DNA of 64,000 bases. Source: Globodera rostochiensis (taxonomy: Eukaryota; Nematoda; Chromadorea; Rhabditida; Heteroderidae). A program made the translations under genes and the position numbers. The notes under the pieces are model-generated. The model was not told the origin of the DNA and made no database searches. It saw nothing but the letters and a program-made list of their open reading frames with translations. How positions within the stretch are numbered: the stretch's first letter is position 1; every line of letters starts with the position of its first letter. Positions 9,842-21,800 of the stretch are shown one piece after another. The stretch is from assembly GCA_018350325.1 (NCBI GenBank), contig JAEVLN010000001.1, positions 5,609,254 through 5,673,253 of the forward strand. The letters are read 5' to 3'.

Positions 9842-12800
9842 TCAATAGTCGGCGAAGCTGTTGCGCGCGAATGAGGTCGATCGGAGAACGGCGGCACTGG
9901 CGGACGTTGCCAAGCCGGAGGCCGGCGCTATGGAAGCCGACGAACGGTTTTTGGCTCGCAATTTGCTCAGAGAGTTCTCCGCCATGTCGGCACGCTCCTC
10001 AGCCTCGTCCAGCTGGGCCTGGAGCTGGCGGTACTTGCCCAAATTGGTGGCCGCAACCTCTTCCTGAACCGGGATCAGCAGAATACGGCCACAATTCGAT
10101 TGGACAAAGACTTACCGCCTCATCCACTTGACGCTTGTACACCTTCAGCTTGCCTTGCAACTTGTCGATAAGGTCCGTCAGACGTTCAGCGTTCTTTTTG
10201 TCTTCTTCCACCTAAATTGCACCCGTGCATATTTGCAAATCCAATTTCTGTTGGCTGGTCGACCTGGAAGTCGAGCTCCTTGACACGACGTTCAGCCTTG
10301 CGGTAATTTTTGTCCGTTTCCTGGTGACGGCGCTGAAATGCGATCATTTTGGTTCTGTTCGTCTAACAACGCCTCGCACCTGTTCGCCATCCAATTCCTG
10401 CTCCAAGGCGCGGATCCGCTCTTCCAGCTTGGCGATGATCTTCTTGCCTCCTTTGAGCGCGGCTGCCTCTGCCTCGTCGAGGCGTACCTGCATCTCCTTG
10501 ATCTGGAGTTCAAGTCCCTTCCGTAGTCTGTCCACGTGCTGCGAGTGCTCCTGCTCCTGACGCAGTTCCTCTGCAAGTCGGGCCGCGTCCGCGGATCTGT
10601 TGAGCGAGGATCAGAAGCTTCTGCTGGGTTTTGGGTTGAACTTACGCCTTTTTGCTCAGTTCGTCTGCGTTCTTCAGTTCCGTGAGCGTCTCGTCCAGTT
10701 CCGCGTGCAGTGCTTGCAGCTCGCCCTCCAACTTGCGTTTGTATCCGTTAAGACTGTTTACTTGGTTGGACAGGTCGTTGACCGCTTCGCGCAATTCGAT
10801 CTGTCAAATTTATTGGAATTTGCACAAATCATCCGTCGTTGGACAAAACCAAGTCGGCTTCTGCAGCGCGGCGAGCACGTTCAGCCTGCTCCGCTTGGTG
10901 AAGCAACTCCTCCTTCTCGCTTTGGAGAATTTGGTTGCGCTTTTCGCTGTTCAAGAATTGCTCCCTGAAAGCGGGGCATTCGATGCGTTGTACTGCGACG
11001 GAGCCGTTCCACCGGCCGCCTACCTGAGCTCGTCCCGCTGACGCTGTTCGTCTTCGACTTGAAGCTGCAGCTCTCGGATCTGCTCCTGGTGCTTCTTGAT
11101 CGTCTTCTGTGCGTCCGCGTAAGCCTTGTTAGCGTGGTCCAACGCAATCTCCAGCTCGTTGATGTCGCTTTCCAACTTCTTTTTAATGCGCAGTGCTTCC
11201 TGCTTGCCGCGGCTTTCCGCCTCCAACGTCGCCTGCATACTTTCCAACGCACGCTGGTGGTTCTTACGCGTGTTCTCGAACTCCTCCTCCTTCTCCTGGA
11301 TTCGCTTTTCGATCTCCGAACGAATTTGAGACACCTTTTTGAAGGCAAATTATGCAATAAATTCGAGTTGATGCCTCCGAACTGACCTCGACTTGGGCGC
11401 GCAGTACTTTGCTCTCCTCCGCCTCCAAAGCCGCTTCTGCTTCGTCCAGTGCGTGTTGAATCTCTTCCTTTTCCACTTCAAGACGTCGCACAATCTGAAA
11501 ACTTTTTTTGTTTGTTTAAATGTGCTGAAAGGCCGCCCTTCCTGCCGACCTTCTGCAGTTCATGCACCGAACGGCCTCCTTCGCTGAGCTGGTCCGTCAG
11601 GTCTTTGATCTCCTGGGCCAGCGATTTGTTCTCGCGTCGCGTGCCCTCCAGCGCTTCTGCCAGTTCGTCTTGCACCGTTTTTGCCTTAAACAAGTCCGTG
11701 GCCAAATTGCGTGCGTCGCGCTGCGAGGCGTCCAGCTCGGCCGCGAGGTCATCGCACTTCTTGCGCCACTCGTCGATGATCTTGTCGAAGCCCTTCTGCT
11801 TCTTCTCCAGTGCCCCGGCGTATGCCGCGGCACGTTCCACGTCCACTTGGGCGTCGTCCAGGTCGCCCATCAGCTTGTGTCGCGTCTTCTCCAGACTGCC
11901 AATCTGAGACAACAAATTTGCAAATTACCCAATGATTTATTCCTCTCAAAAACTCGTCAAACTCTGTGGCCACCTTGGTAATGGCCGCCTCGTTGGCGTC
12001 CGTCAGCTCTTGCACTTTCTTTTGCAAGTTGCGTTTGGCCTCTTCGATCTCCTCCATCTTGACCAGACCCTCGGACTCGAAGCGTGCCTTCCACTGCTGG
12101 ATCTCCGCGTTCAGTTTGCTCATCTGACGCAAACACTCCGCCTTGCCCTCCTGCTCATCATCAAGCTGTTCGCGCAACGAATCATTCTCGTGCTGCACAT
12201 TCTTTAGCTGTCCGGCGAGAGTCTGTCGCTCGCGACTTTCCTCCTCAGCAGTCCGTTTGGCCTCCTCCAGCTGACTGACCAGCTGACTCTTCAAACGGTG
12301 CAGCGAGTTCACCTGAGAGGGTCAACGTCAATGACCAGCTTCATAAGGAAGGACCAAAAAACAGAACATCACCTGATTTTCCAGGTCCTCAACTTGGTGT
12401 TCCAAATCCGCATTTTCATTGTGCAAACGGCTCTTCAACGCGGCAAAGTCATTGAGAAGGCGCGACTGTTCGTCAGCCTTGCTCTGCAGTTCGCCGAGCT
12501 GCAACTCGAGATTCTTGATCACTTTCTCCGCCTCCTGACGTGCGCGCAACTCCGAGTCGGCCGTTTGAGTTGCATCCTCCAGCTCGCGTTGTATCTGCTG
12601 CTTGTCCTTCTCGACTTTGACCTTGATCTTCTGCATCTGTTCCAATTGGTCGGTCAGCTCGGCCACCGCGTCGTTGTGCTTCTTGCGCAACGCGTTCAGT
12701 TGCGTCTCGTGGTTGAGGTTGTTCTCCTCCAGGTCCCGGCGCAGCTTGGCCAGCTCCGCCTCGCGCTTCTTGTTCACCTCAATTTGTGCCGAGGTGGCGC

Positions 12801-15800
12801 CGCCCGCTTCGTCCAAGCGCTCGCTGAGCTCCTCCAACTCGCGCTGCAGTTCCGAACGCGAACGGTCCGCCTTTTGGCGCGACTGGCGCTCCGCCTCCAA
12901 CTCCTCTTCCAACTCAGAAATCCTTTACAGCAAAATGCGAGTTGATCAAATTGGAATTTAAAAACTGGACTGCAATACTCACCGCGCCTGCAGTTCCTTT
13001 ATCTGGCGCTGCAGTTTGCCGACCAGGGACTGCTCCTCCTCCAGGCGTGAAGACACGGAGTGCAGCTCGGACTCCTTGGCCTTCAGCTTGGACTCAAGGT
13101 CCGACTTTTGCTTGTTGATCTCATCGATGTTCTCCTGGGCAACTTTTAGCTCGCCCTCCGTTTTGCGCTTTGCCTTCTCCAGCTCCTGCTTGGCACGCTT
13201 CTCGCGCTCCACACTGTCCTCCAGGTCGTCCAGTTGCTGCTCCAACTTCTGCTTGAGTTTGTTTACGTGGTTGACCTTTTCCTCTTCCGCCTGAAGGTCT
13301 TCCATCAGCTTGCGGTTGATCTGAACAGATAAGGAATTAAAACTGCATCATCCCCGTCGGCGTTTTTCTAATGATATTTTGAGGGACCAACGCACTTCCT
13401 CCTGGTGCTTCTTCTCCTTGTTCAGCTTGGCAATGTTCTCATCCTGCTGTGCCATCTCGTCTTGAAGCGAGCGTAAATTGTGCTCGCGCGACTGCTTCTC
13501 CGACTCCGCCTTGCGCAGTGACAGCTCCATGTCCTGCACATTCTTCTTCAACTGCTCGTTCTCCTGCTCGCCCTTCTTGCGCACGCGCTGCAAGTCCGCG
13601 TTGCGATCCTCAAGCTCGCCAAGGCGATCTTGCAGGTCGCCCAGCTGACGGTCCAGGTCGTTCTTCAACGACTGCAGTTTGTTTGCACGTTCGTCCGACT
13701 CCTGCAGAGCGGCCTTCTCCTTTTCCAGGTTCAAGAACAGCTATAACGACGGACGATTCAGTGAATTAGATAATTTTGGGTGACTCAAAAACTGACCGCA
13801 TTTTTGTCCTCCACCAATTTGGCCACTTGGACCTCCAGTTCTTTGCGATTGCCTTCTTCCTTCTGCAGGTTCTCCTCCAACTCCTTGATCTTCTGCTGCA
13901 GAGTGCCCATCTCCTCCTGCTCCTTGCCCATTTTGAGCAACGGGCGGACTCGCCCGTACAGCTTGAACCAGTCCCAATTGCGCAGAGTGCACCAGCCGCG
14001 GATGTTGCGCTGCAGAATGAGCAGGCCGGCGCGTTGTTGGATGCGTCGTTTGACGTCGGTTTGGGCCAAAAACCAGCGGATGCGCGATTGGAACGCGGTC
14101 ATGATAATGGACAGTTTGGCGTCGCGTAAGTCCTCAAGCCGAGCCAACACACCGGCCTTGAAGAACACTTTGGTGTTGCCCAGCTTGAACTCCTCGTCCT
14201 TCAGATCGCCCGCTGATGCCAGCTTGTCCGTGATCTGCTTACCGGCCTGTTTCTCATCCGGCACTTTTGATTCTTCCGCCGCCAAAATGGCATAACGATG
14301 CTGAAAATATTATAATTATGGTTACACTGTGTTCGTGACCGTTGCCCACCTTGAAGTCCGAGTACACCATTCTGTTGGGATAGCCCTTGCGGCAAATACG
14401 GATGCCTTCCAAGACACCGTTGCAGGTCAGCTGGTTCAGCACCAGAGCCGAGTCCAACAGCCCACTTTGTTTCTTCTCGTTGGGGATAATGCAACGGATG
14501 AAGTGCGGATGCGTCTGGTAGAGCATGTTCATCAAGTTGTTCAGCGACTCGCGGTACATCATGGACACGGTCATGAAGGAGGACGACTTTCCCTTCTTCT
14601 TTCCGCTGGACTGGCCCTGCTTGGCCAGCTCGGCCGCCTCCTCCTGGGTCACATAATCATCAAAGATGCTCAGCATCAGTTCGTTTCCCTGAGCTGCTTT
14701 CAGCACGGACACCTGGCAAATAATGTGCACAGTTCAAGCATTGAACCGTTTCTCTCTGTTACCGCCGAGTCGTTCAGTGGGTCTTTGTTCTTCTCCAGAA
14801 AACTGTTGGCATTGTAGCGCACGGTGCCGGCATAGTGCACAATGGCAAAGTGTGCCTCGGCCTGTTTGCCTTTTGGCGGCTTTGGCTTCTGGAAGTTCGG
14901 GTGCTTGCCCAAGTGCTGGTCGATCATCTTCTGCACGAAGGTCATGTCGCTGGCCTTCGGCACGATACACTCCTCGTCCAGCATGGAGATGACCCCGAGA
15001 GGCTTCTCGATCAGTTCAATGCATGCCTGCAAGTCAAGTCCGAAGTCGATGAAGGTCCACGCGATGCCTTCACGCTTGTACTCCTCTTGTTCCAACACGA
15101 ACATGTGGTGGTTGAAGAATTGCTGGCGGAGGGGGGAGGGGGACGTTCGGTTAGAACTTCAGGTCGGGGAGTAACAATGAACCTGAAGACGTTCGTTGAC
15201 GAAGTTGATCCAAACTGAATTGCGTTATAAATGTAATGTCCTGCAGCGGCACTTACGCTGCTCGAACGAGTTCAGGTCAAAGATTTCGAAGCCAGCAATG
15301 TCCAACACTCCGATCCACAACTTTCGGTCAGTTGCGCGCTGGTCAAGCGTTTTGTTGCAGCGGAAGATCAGCCAGCGGAACATCCGCGCGTAGATGGCCT
15401 TGGCCAAACCGGACACGGCCCAGCTGACCTGCTCCAAGTTCTGGCCTTTGTTCACCCATTCATTGCCGACTCGCACTCGCGGCTTGACCAACGCCTTCAG
15501 GAAGGCTTCGTGATCGATCCCGAAGCAAAAAGACGCGTTCTTTGCATCTGAAATTGCAGAATGGTTCAGAGAATATGGAAGCAGTACAACAAATTGTCGG
15601 CGCAATTTCAACGCTTTGAATTTGTTGAATGTTTTCTGGTGGAAGAATTTTATTAAATTGCGTGCCACTGACCGTCCTCAGTGTCCACCTCGGCCTGCTC
15701 CTCTCGGGGTCTCTGCTTGAACTTCATCTCTCCCATGTGCATGATTCCTGCCACGTTCTTGAACATGTTCTGCACTTCTTCGTCAGAAAATCCCATCACA

Positions 15801-17164
15801 GCGAAGGCTTCCTGAGTGATTCGGCACTCGTCCTTGTCGTCCACGCCTTCGATGGTCAACTCGGCCTGCAAATGTTTTGTTTAGTTTATTCGTTCTGTTC
15901 TCTGGTTGATTGCCTGGGACGAGAAGTGGTAGTAGGAGAGCGGGTTGGTCAGCTTCAGCTGCTCGACCAGGTTGGGGTTGAAGCCCGACTTTATTTGGTA
16001 GAAGATGTGGTAGGAGCGCTCGCCGGGCGCCTGTCGGACCACACGGGACTTCTCCAGCAGATAATGTTCGATGTCACCGCCGGCCAACTTTCCGGCGTTG
16101 GAGAAGTGCGTACGGATGAACTTGCCGAAACGTGACGAGTTGTTGTTGCGCACAGTCTTCGCATTTCCGAACGCCTCCAGCACGGGGTTGGTCTGCACAA
16201 TTTGCTCCTCCAACGTGCCGCCCTTCTCGCCTTCCTTCTTCTCCGTCTTCTCGGCCGCCTGCTGAGTGGCGCCCACAATGGCAAAGTAGGAAATCACCTG
16301 AACAGCTCGACAAAGTCGGTTACATCTTCAGTTAAGTTTGACAAAGAGCGATGTATGTTCACGGTCAAAGAATGCCCAAATTAGGACAATGTTCTGCTTG
16401 CTCTACCTTTTTGGTGTTTTCAGTCTTTCCAGCGCCCGACTCGCCGGTGATCAGAATGGACTGATTCTCTTTGTCCTGCACCATGTTTCGGTAGGACTCG
16501 TCGGCGACCGCGAACAAATGTGGGGGCCTAAAAAGTGCGTGGTCCGTATTCACTTAAAAGTGCTTAAAATTGCCAAACATTTCCAAAAAAAAACAGCTCA
16601 CATTTCGGTACGACGCTTTCCGATGAACGCCTTGATGACCGACTCGGAGTAGATGGGCAGCCATTTGTACGGGTTGATCACCACGCAGAAAAGTCCGGAA
16701 TAGGTGTAAATCATCATTGAACCGTAACGATCCTTCAGATTCGCCATCACAGAAGCTTCGTTGAGGAAGGTCAGATTGGCCATGTCCTGAAGGATGGATG
16801 GGCTAATGCGAAAAGCCCGGCGGGGACGCCACGGTACGTACATCGGTCTTGTTGAACTTGGGCGGGTTCATCTCCTGGGTCTCCTCTTTCTTCAACGAAA
16901 GTTCGTTGCCCTTGGAAGTGACCACGGTGACTTTGTCGCCGTCCGCCGACTTAATTTCGGCGGCGATGAAGCCTTAAAAGCCAGGCGCCGGAGGGGTCAA
17001 AGAATCGAGAAAAGTCACTGACCTTCCTCTTCGTCGGGAATCCAACAGTTCTTCTTGGAATCAAACGGTTGCGACGTGAACTTCATCATGTCCTCGCGGG
17101 ACACGGCCAGGAACGGAAGGCCCGGGTCCCCCTCCAGGTCCAGGTACGTCTTGGCTTCACTCAT
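9842..17164 (-). CDS. muscle myosin II heavy chain
   Basis: Starts [20 protein letters not shown] at 17164 and ends ...RNSFADY with TGA at 9842-9844; numerous exons with short introns. The motor shows the SH3-like N-terminal domain ([11 protein letters not shown]), the P-loop [10 protein letters not shown] (near 16450), switch and loop regions ([29 protein letters not shown]), and the converter stretch [15 protein letters not shown]. An IQ region (RIRWFLAQ...RNIRGW) leads into a very long heptad-repeat coiled-coil tail, with only short non-helical Ser/Ala-rich sequence at the end, as in sarcomeric myosins. The predicted length of about 1,900-1,950 residues matches the C. elegans body-wall and pharyngeal myosins (UNC-54, MYO-1/2/3). 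I cannot assign which paralogue. Role: ATP-driven thick-filament motor of muscle. Confidence 0.95.
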
Positions 17165-18523
17165 TTTTGGTGGACTCGACGAAGAATAAACTGCCGAAGA
17201 TTGTGACGACGGTGGTGATTATTGGCGGAACTGCTTGGAAAGTGCGAAATAGCCCCTTAAGGGATTTGGGAATAGTAAAAAAGACTCGTGAGGCTTTAAA
17301 GCTGCTTTTGGGGGGATAGGACAGAGAGAGAATTGGGGAAGAATGAGTGATTTGGCGGGAGGTGAAAGGAATGGCGCCGGGGGGGGGGGGTATCCGCCGA
17401 TCGGCCCGGGCGGGCAAAGCCGACAGATGTGACGGGACTCGGAAGCATTCGGCGGGTGTCCGTTGTGTGGGGGCGGCCATTTTCCCGGGAATGGGCCCTC
17501 TCCCTCCGCTGATCCGATCAGATCCGATCGGATCCCCCCCCCCCCCCGGGCAACATCCCCCCTCCCCTCCCCCCTCCCGCCCTAAGGCAATTGGTCTTTT
17601 GGCTTCTCTCTCGGGGGAAAGAAGCAATTGCGGGGGGGGGGGGGGGGGGAATTGTTGTTGGTTGGGGCAGGGAGAGAGTGAATTTGGCAAGGAAACCTTT
17701 CAGAAAAAAAGTTTGTGATTTTTAATACATAAATTTAATTAGATATTTATTTCTTCCGATTTTTTTTCTCGATTTTAAGCTGACTATCCTAAAAAGGAAA
17801 ATGACTTTAAACCAAAAGCTTTTCGTCCTCTCTTTCCTTACGGAATATTTGATCGAATTTGTGTTGCCATTGGGCGGCCGTTCCAAACTGACCGGGTGGG
17901 GAAGGCACTCTCCGCGCGTTTAATCAATTAGTTTTAAACTACCGTATTCCCTCAATTAGTAACCCATGGGGTTACTGTCTCAAGGAAAGTAAAGTCACAT
18001 TTAAATCATTATTATAAACAGAGAAGCCATAAATTGAACCAAAATGATCATTTTTAACCGTTTCATTGGACCTCCGCGGCTTGAAGAAGCTTTGAAGCTT
18101 TGCATGGATTGTTAGCTCTCTAAAAGAATTGGCTCTCAGAATGGAATGATCGAAGCGACCGATCGTTCGGATGGGCCAAAGTGACTTTATTAAGGGGGCG
18201 GGGGGGGGCGTTCAACATTCCTAACCAAATGCACTCCTCCAACCTCACGCCGATTCAATCGTCCCGTCCATTCTTCCAATTTATCAATTTATTCCCCCCC
18301 CCCTCTCTCTGATCATTTATTTCGTCGAGAATCTGAGAAAGAAGCTCATGGCGCTTTATTTTCGCTGCCGCAAAATGCTGCCCCCCCACCGGCTGAACAA
18401 AACCGATCCAAAAGTCGGGGGACCGGCGGACATTCTCTCGCCGTCAGCAAATGTCGGCGGATGGGTTTTGAGTTGTTTGGATGAGCACTCAATGCCTGCA
18501 TTTGTTCATCAACAGCTGTGTCT

Positions 18524-18545
18524 TCTCTCTCTCTCTCTCTCTCTC
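18524..18545. repeat. (CT)n microsatellite
   Basis: About eleven uninterrupted CT dinucleotides, in non-coding sequence downstream of nphp-4. Confidence 0.9.
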
Positions 18546-18599
18546 GACTAGAAGTGCGTTGGCCAAACGGAGCTTTTTGCAAGGCTTTGAGGATACCCT

Positions 18600-18676
18600 C
18601 GGGGGGCTGCTGGGGGGGGCTGGTGGGAGGGGGGGGGCTTGAGGGGGGGGCTAGGGGGGGGGCTAGGGGGGGGGCA
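18600..18676. repeat. G-rich minisatellite, GGGGGGGGGCTA-like unit
   Basis: Runs of seven or more G are separated by short CTA, CTTGA or CTGGT spacers, with the unit GCTAGGGGGGGG repeated. Strong potential for G-quadruplex formation on the plus strand. Confidence 0.75.
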
Positions 18677-18840
18677 ATGTGTTTAATTGGAGTTGGTTGG
18701 GACGGAAGCAGTTGTTGTCCATGGAGGGGGAGCATAAAGGGACGGAGGCAACGAAAAGCAGAAGAAGAATGAGAACATTCCATCATCCATTCACATCATC
18801 AGACTCCCCTCCCTCCCGTCCGTCTCCCCTCCGGCGGCGT

Positions 18841-21800
18841 TCACTCGAATCGGACCGTCACAGCGAATGCCTCCTCCAAAGTGCCCGTTTGGATGTCCTC
18901 CACGAACAGCAAAGTCTGTTGTTGCGGAGAACAATATTTTAGTAAACAAGCGACTGACTTTGATTAAGAGAGAGAAAGAGAGAAGCTTTTGGGGGGGGGA
19001 GGGTTAGCCGACAAAAAGACCCAAAAACATTAGAAACATGGCCAATTAACATTACCTGAAGAGTGCTTGGCCTAATTTGCGGTGTTTGAATGTTCAGTGG
19101 CAGGGGAACAGAACCCTTTGGAGGGATCGGCGGAGGCAAAGGCGTGGGGAGGGAGAGGAGAAGCTGATCGGAAGAGAAGAATCGGAACTGACGAGCGATG
19201 CCGAGGGGGTTGTGCAGCGGTATTCGCTGAATGGACGGGGAGTGTGCCGGATTCTGCCAATGCTTTGAACTGCAGAAGTGCCGAACGAACTCACCTTCCG
19301 GACAATTCCTTCAGTGCCCCGCGGCACAATGACTTCGAACACTTTGGCAATGTTTGGCTCGTCCACCGCCACACTCAGAAGCCATTGTGCCAACTTTGTG
19401 TGTTTGAATGAATTGCATTTTGCATCAACAAATTGTGCCAATTCCACCAACCATTGTGTAAGTGCTGGTTGCCACCGCGGCGATGAGAATGTGACAATGT
19501 CCCAAAGAAAAGGGACGGAAATGGACGGACATTTGCGCCAGCGATTGGGCAGAGGAGGCGAAGGACGAACTCGGCAAAAGGCCAAGGGACGAAGACGGCT
19601 CTGGAGATGAACAGAAGAGACGGACCAATTCACCGGCCGGCGGGGGGCCGAATCCGCCGAGTTGGACTCGAACTTGTTGGCCTTGGACGGCACTCGCATG
19701 GAGCCGCCCGATCGAATGGAGAGAAAAGCGATAGACCGCGACGAGTTCGGAATGGTACGGATCGGAATAGAAAAACACCAAAAAGTTCCGGACATCGGAC
19801 AGCCCGCGGGAAAGAAGGCACTTACAGAACAACAACAATTACTGCTGATTGAGTGATTGAGAATGCCAACCTCAATGCGTAAATGTTGGACGCCTCCGGG
19901 GGAATGATTCTGAAGCAGACAAAGCACCGCCGGATCGGACCACCGGATGGACGCGACCTCCGAAAGCGGCGACGGTCGGCTGATCGGAACAGTTCGGACC
20001 AACTTGCGACCTTCGTCCGCGAACCAGCGAAAGTGTTGGCTGAGGAAGGGTCGCGAGACGGAGACGGCCACCTCCAGAATGGCCAGCGGATCGCCTTGGG
20101 GGAGTCGTCGAAAGAATGCCTACAAATTCTGTAGATTTATGGACATTAAGCATTCATTGAACATTAATAGCTAATTAATTACCCTCGCTTCGACGTTGGA
20201 GGCCCAGCCCTCTTCAGCGGTGCCCGTGTCAAAGCAAAGTGCCACATCGACCTAAAGAGAGCTCTTCGCACGGTTTTTGTTCGGAATGTTCGATTTGAAC
20301 TAGGGTTGAAGCCGGCCGGGAACGGGAAAACCGGGGATCCCGGCCATTCTCATCCCCGTCCCGGTTTGCCCATCCCCGAAAACGGGGATCCCCGATTGAT
20401 CCGTCCCCGGAATCCCCGTTCCCTGGTTGGTCCGTCCTCGGTATCCCCGTTCCCCGGTTGGTCCGTCCCCGGTATCCCCGTTCCCCGGTTTGACCGGGGA
20501 CCCCCCCCGGCTTCAGCCCTAATTTGAACGCGCCCGTTCCATGCCCCGCAGAAGCGAAGTCCACGCCTCCGCCGCCTCCTCCCATTCGAAGGCACAATGG
20601 CCGCCAAAGTCTCTTTTCTGTTGCTGCTGTCTCAGAAAGTTCAGCTCCGCCTTCGACACGACCGGGCCCAGTCGGCGGTCATTCACTTCCATTGCGCAAA
20701 TGCAATCGTCCGGGAACGGATTTCGGAGTTGGAACCGGAGATGAACCAATTGGCCCCCGAAGGCTTCCGCCCGAAGGCGTGTGGTAACGGAGGAGAATAC
20801 CTGGGGCAACGGTTAAAATTGAGGCTTTGGAAGGGTCGCGCGCGGATTTGGCCGCATTTCTACCGTCCTCAGCAGTGCCAATGCTTTTCCCTCCCGGCGA
20901 AGTGCCCGGTACGTGGCCAACTCTTCGCTGAACAAAAACTTTGCCGCCGTCCCTTCGGATGCAATGCCGGAAAGGCGGCCGTTTTCGCGGCCTTTCAATT
21001 GCGCCCATTGTCTCATCCGCGCCTCCTCCTCCCCGCCGAATATTCGCATTGATCGCTGCTCCAAATCCATCCTTAATGTGAAAGTCATTCCTCCAAATCC
21101 ATGAAAAGTCATTCATCCAAATTTGTTACAAATTGGACGGTCTTCGGACCTTTGGAAGGCCAAAAAGCGCTCCAGGGGACGCACACCGTCGGCCGCCCTC
21201 AACGAAAGAGCCTTCTCACCGCGACTGATCACAGAGTGACGACGCATTTGCGAGTTAGCCAAGCGCTCTGAGATCCAAATAAAAATTGAAAAAACTCTTA
21301 ATTAGTCATTTTGTGTTTAATTGCTTTTGAATCAGCTATTTTCGCATTCGTTTCGGACTTCCGATGTTTGCCATGCGCAAATAAAGAAGGCCGACGAGTT
21401 GATTGCGTTCAATGCCGGGGGGGAAACCGGACTGGAGGACGGGCGTCTGAATGGAGCAGAGAATGGCGGGCGACCCCTGCCGAAGAAGGCTCTGAAATTG
21501 GGGGAGGGGAATAAATCTTTGAAAGATGCCATTGGACTCGACGAAAAATTCTGTCTCCTTTTTTGGCACAATTTCGTTCGTCCATTTCTGTGAGCCTACC
21601 CGAAGGGGAACGGAAACGGCGCCGACGTGAAAGCTTAAAATTAAAAATTTGTTAAATGAAATTTAATGGGACGAACAGCGAGTCGGCCTCCCAAATGTGC
21701 ACATGGACACATTCGTCCAGCAAATAGCGCAAAAAGTCCCTGCGTTGCGTGCCAATGTCGAAGCGAACCTGGAGACAAACAAATCCGAATTTGTGCCAAA

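Larger units (their letters stand above)
17165..18840. other. intergenic upstream of myosin, 3' of nphp-4
   Basis: 1.7 kb with no coding region recognised. It contains long G or C runs (near 17385, 17535, 17630, 18190 and 18293), a CT microsatellite and a G-rich minisatellite. The part next to 17165 should hold the myosin promoter, but no muscle element could be singled out. Confidence 0.5.

Noticed and set aside
19094..20071. A 325-codon uninterrupted minus-strand frame as a single-exon gene
   Set aside because: Conserved NPHP4 blocks switch frame within it, so only parts are exons; the continuous frame is chance.
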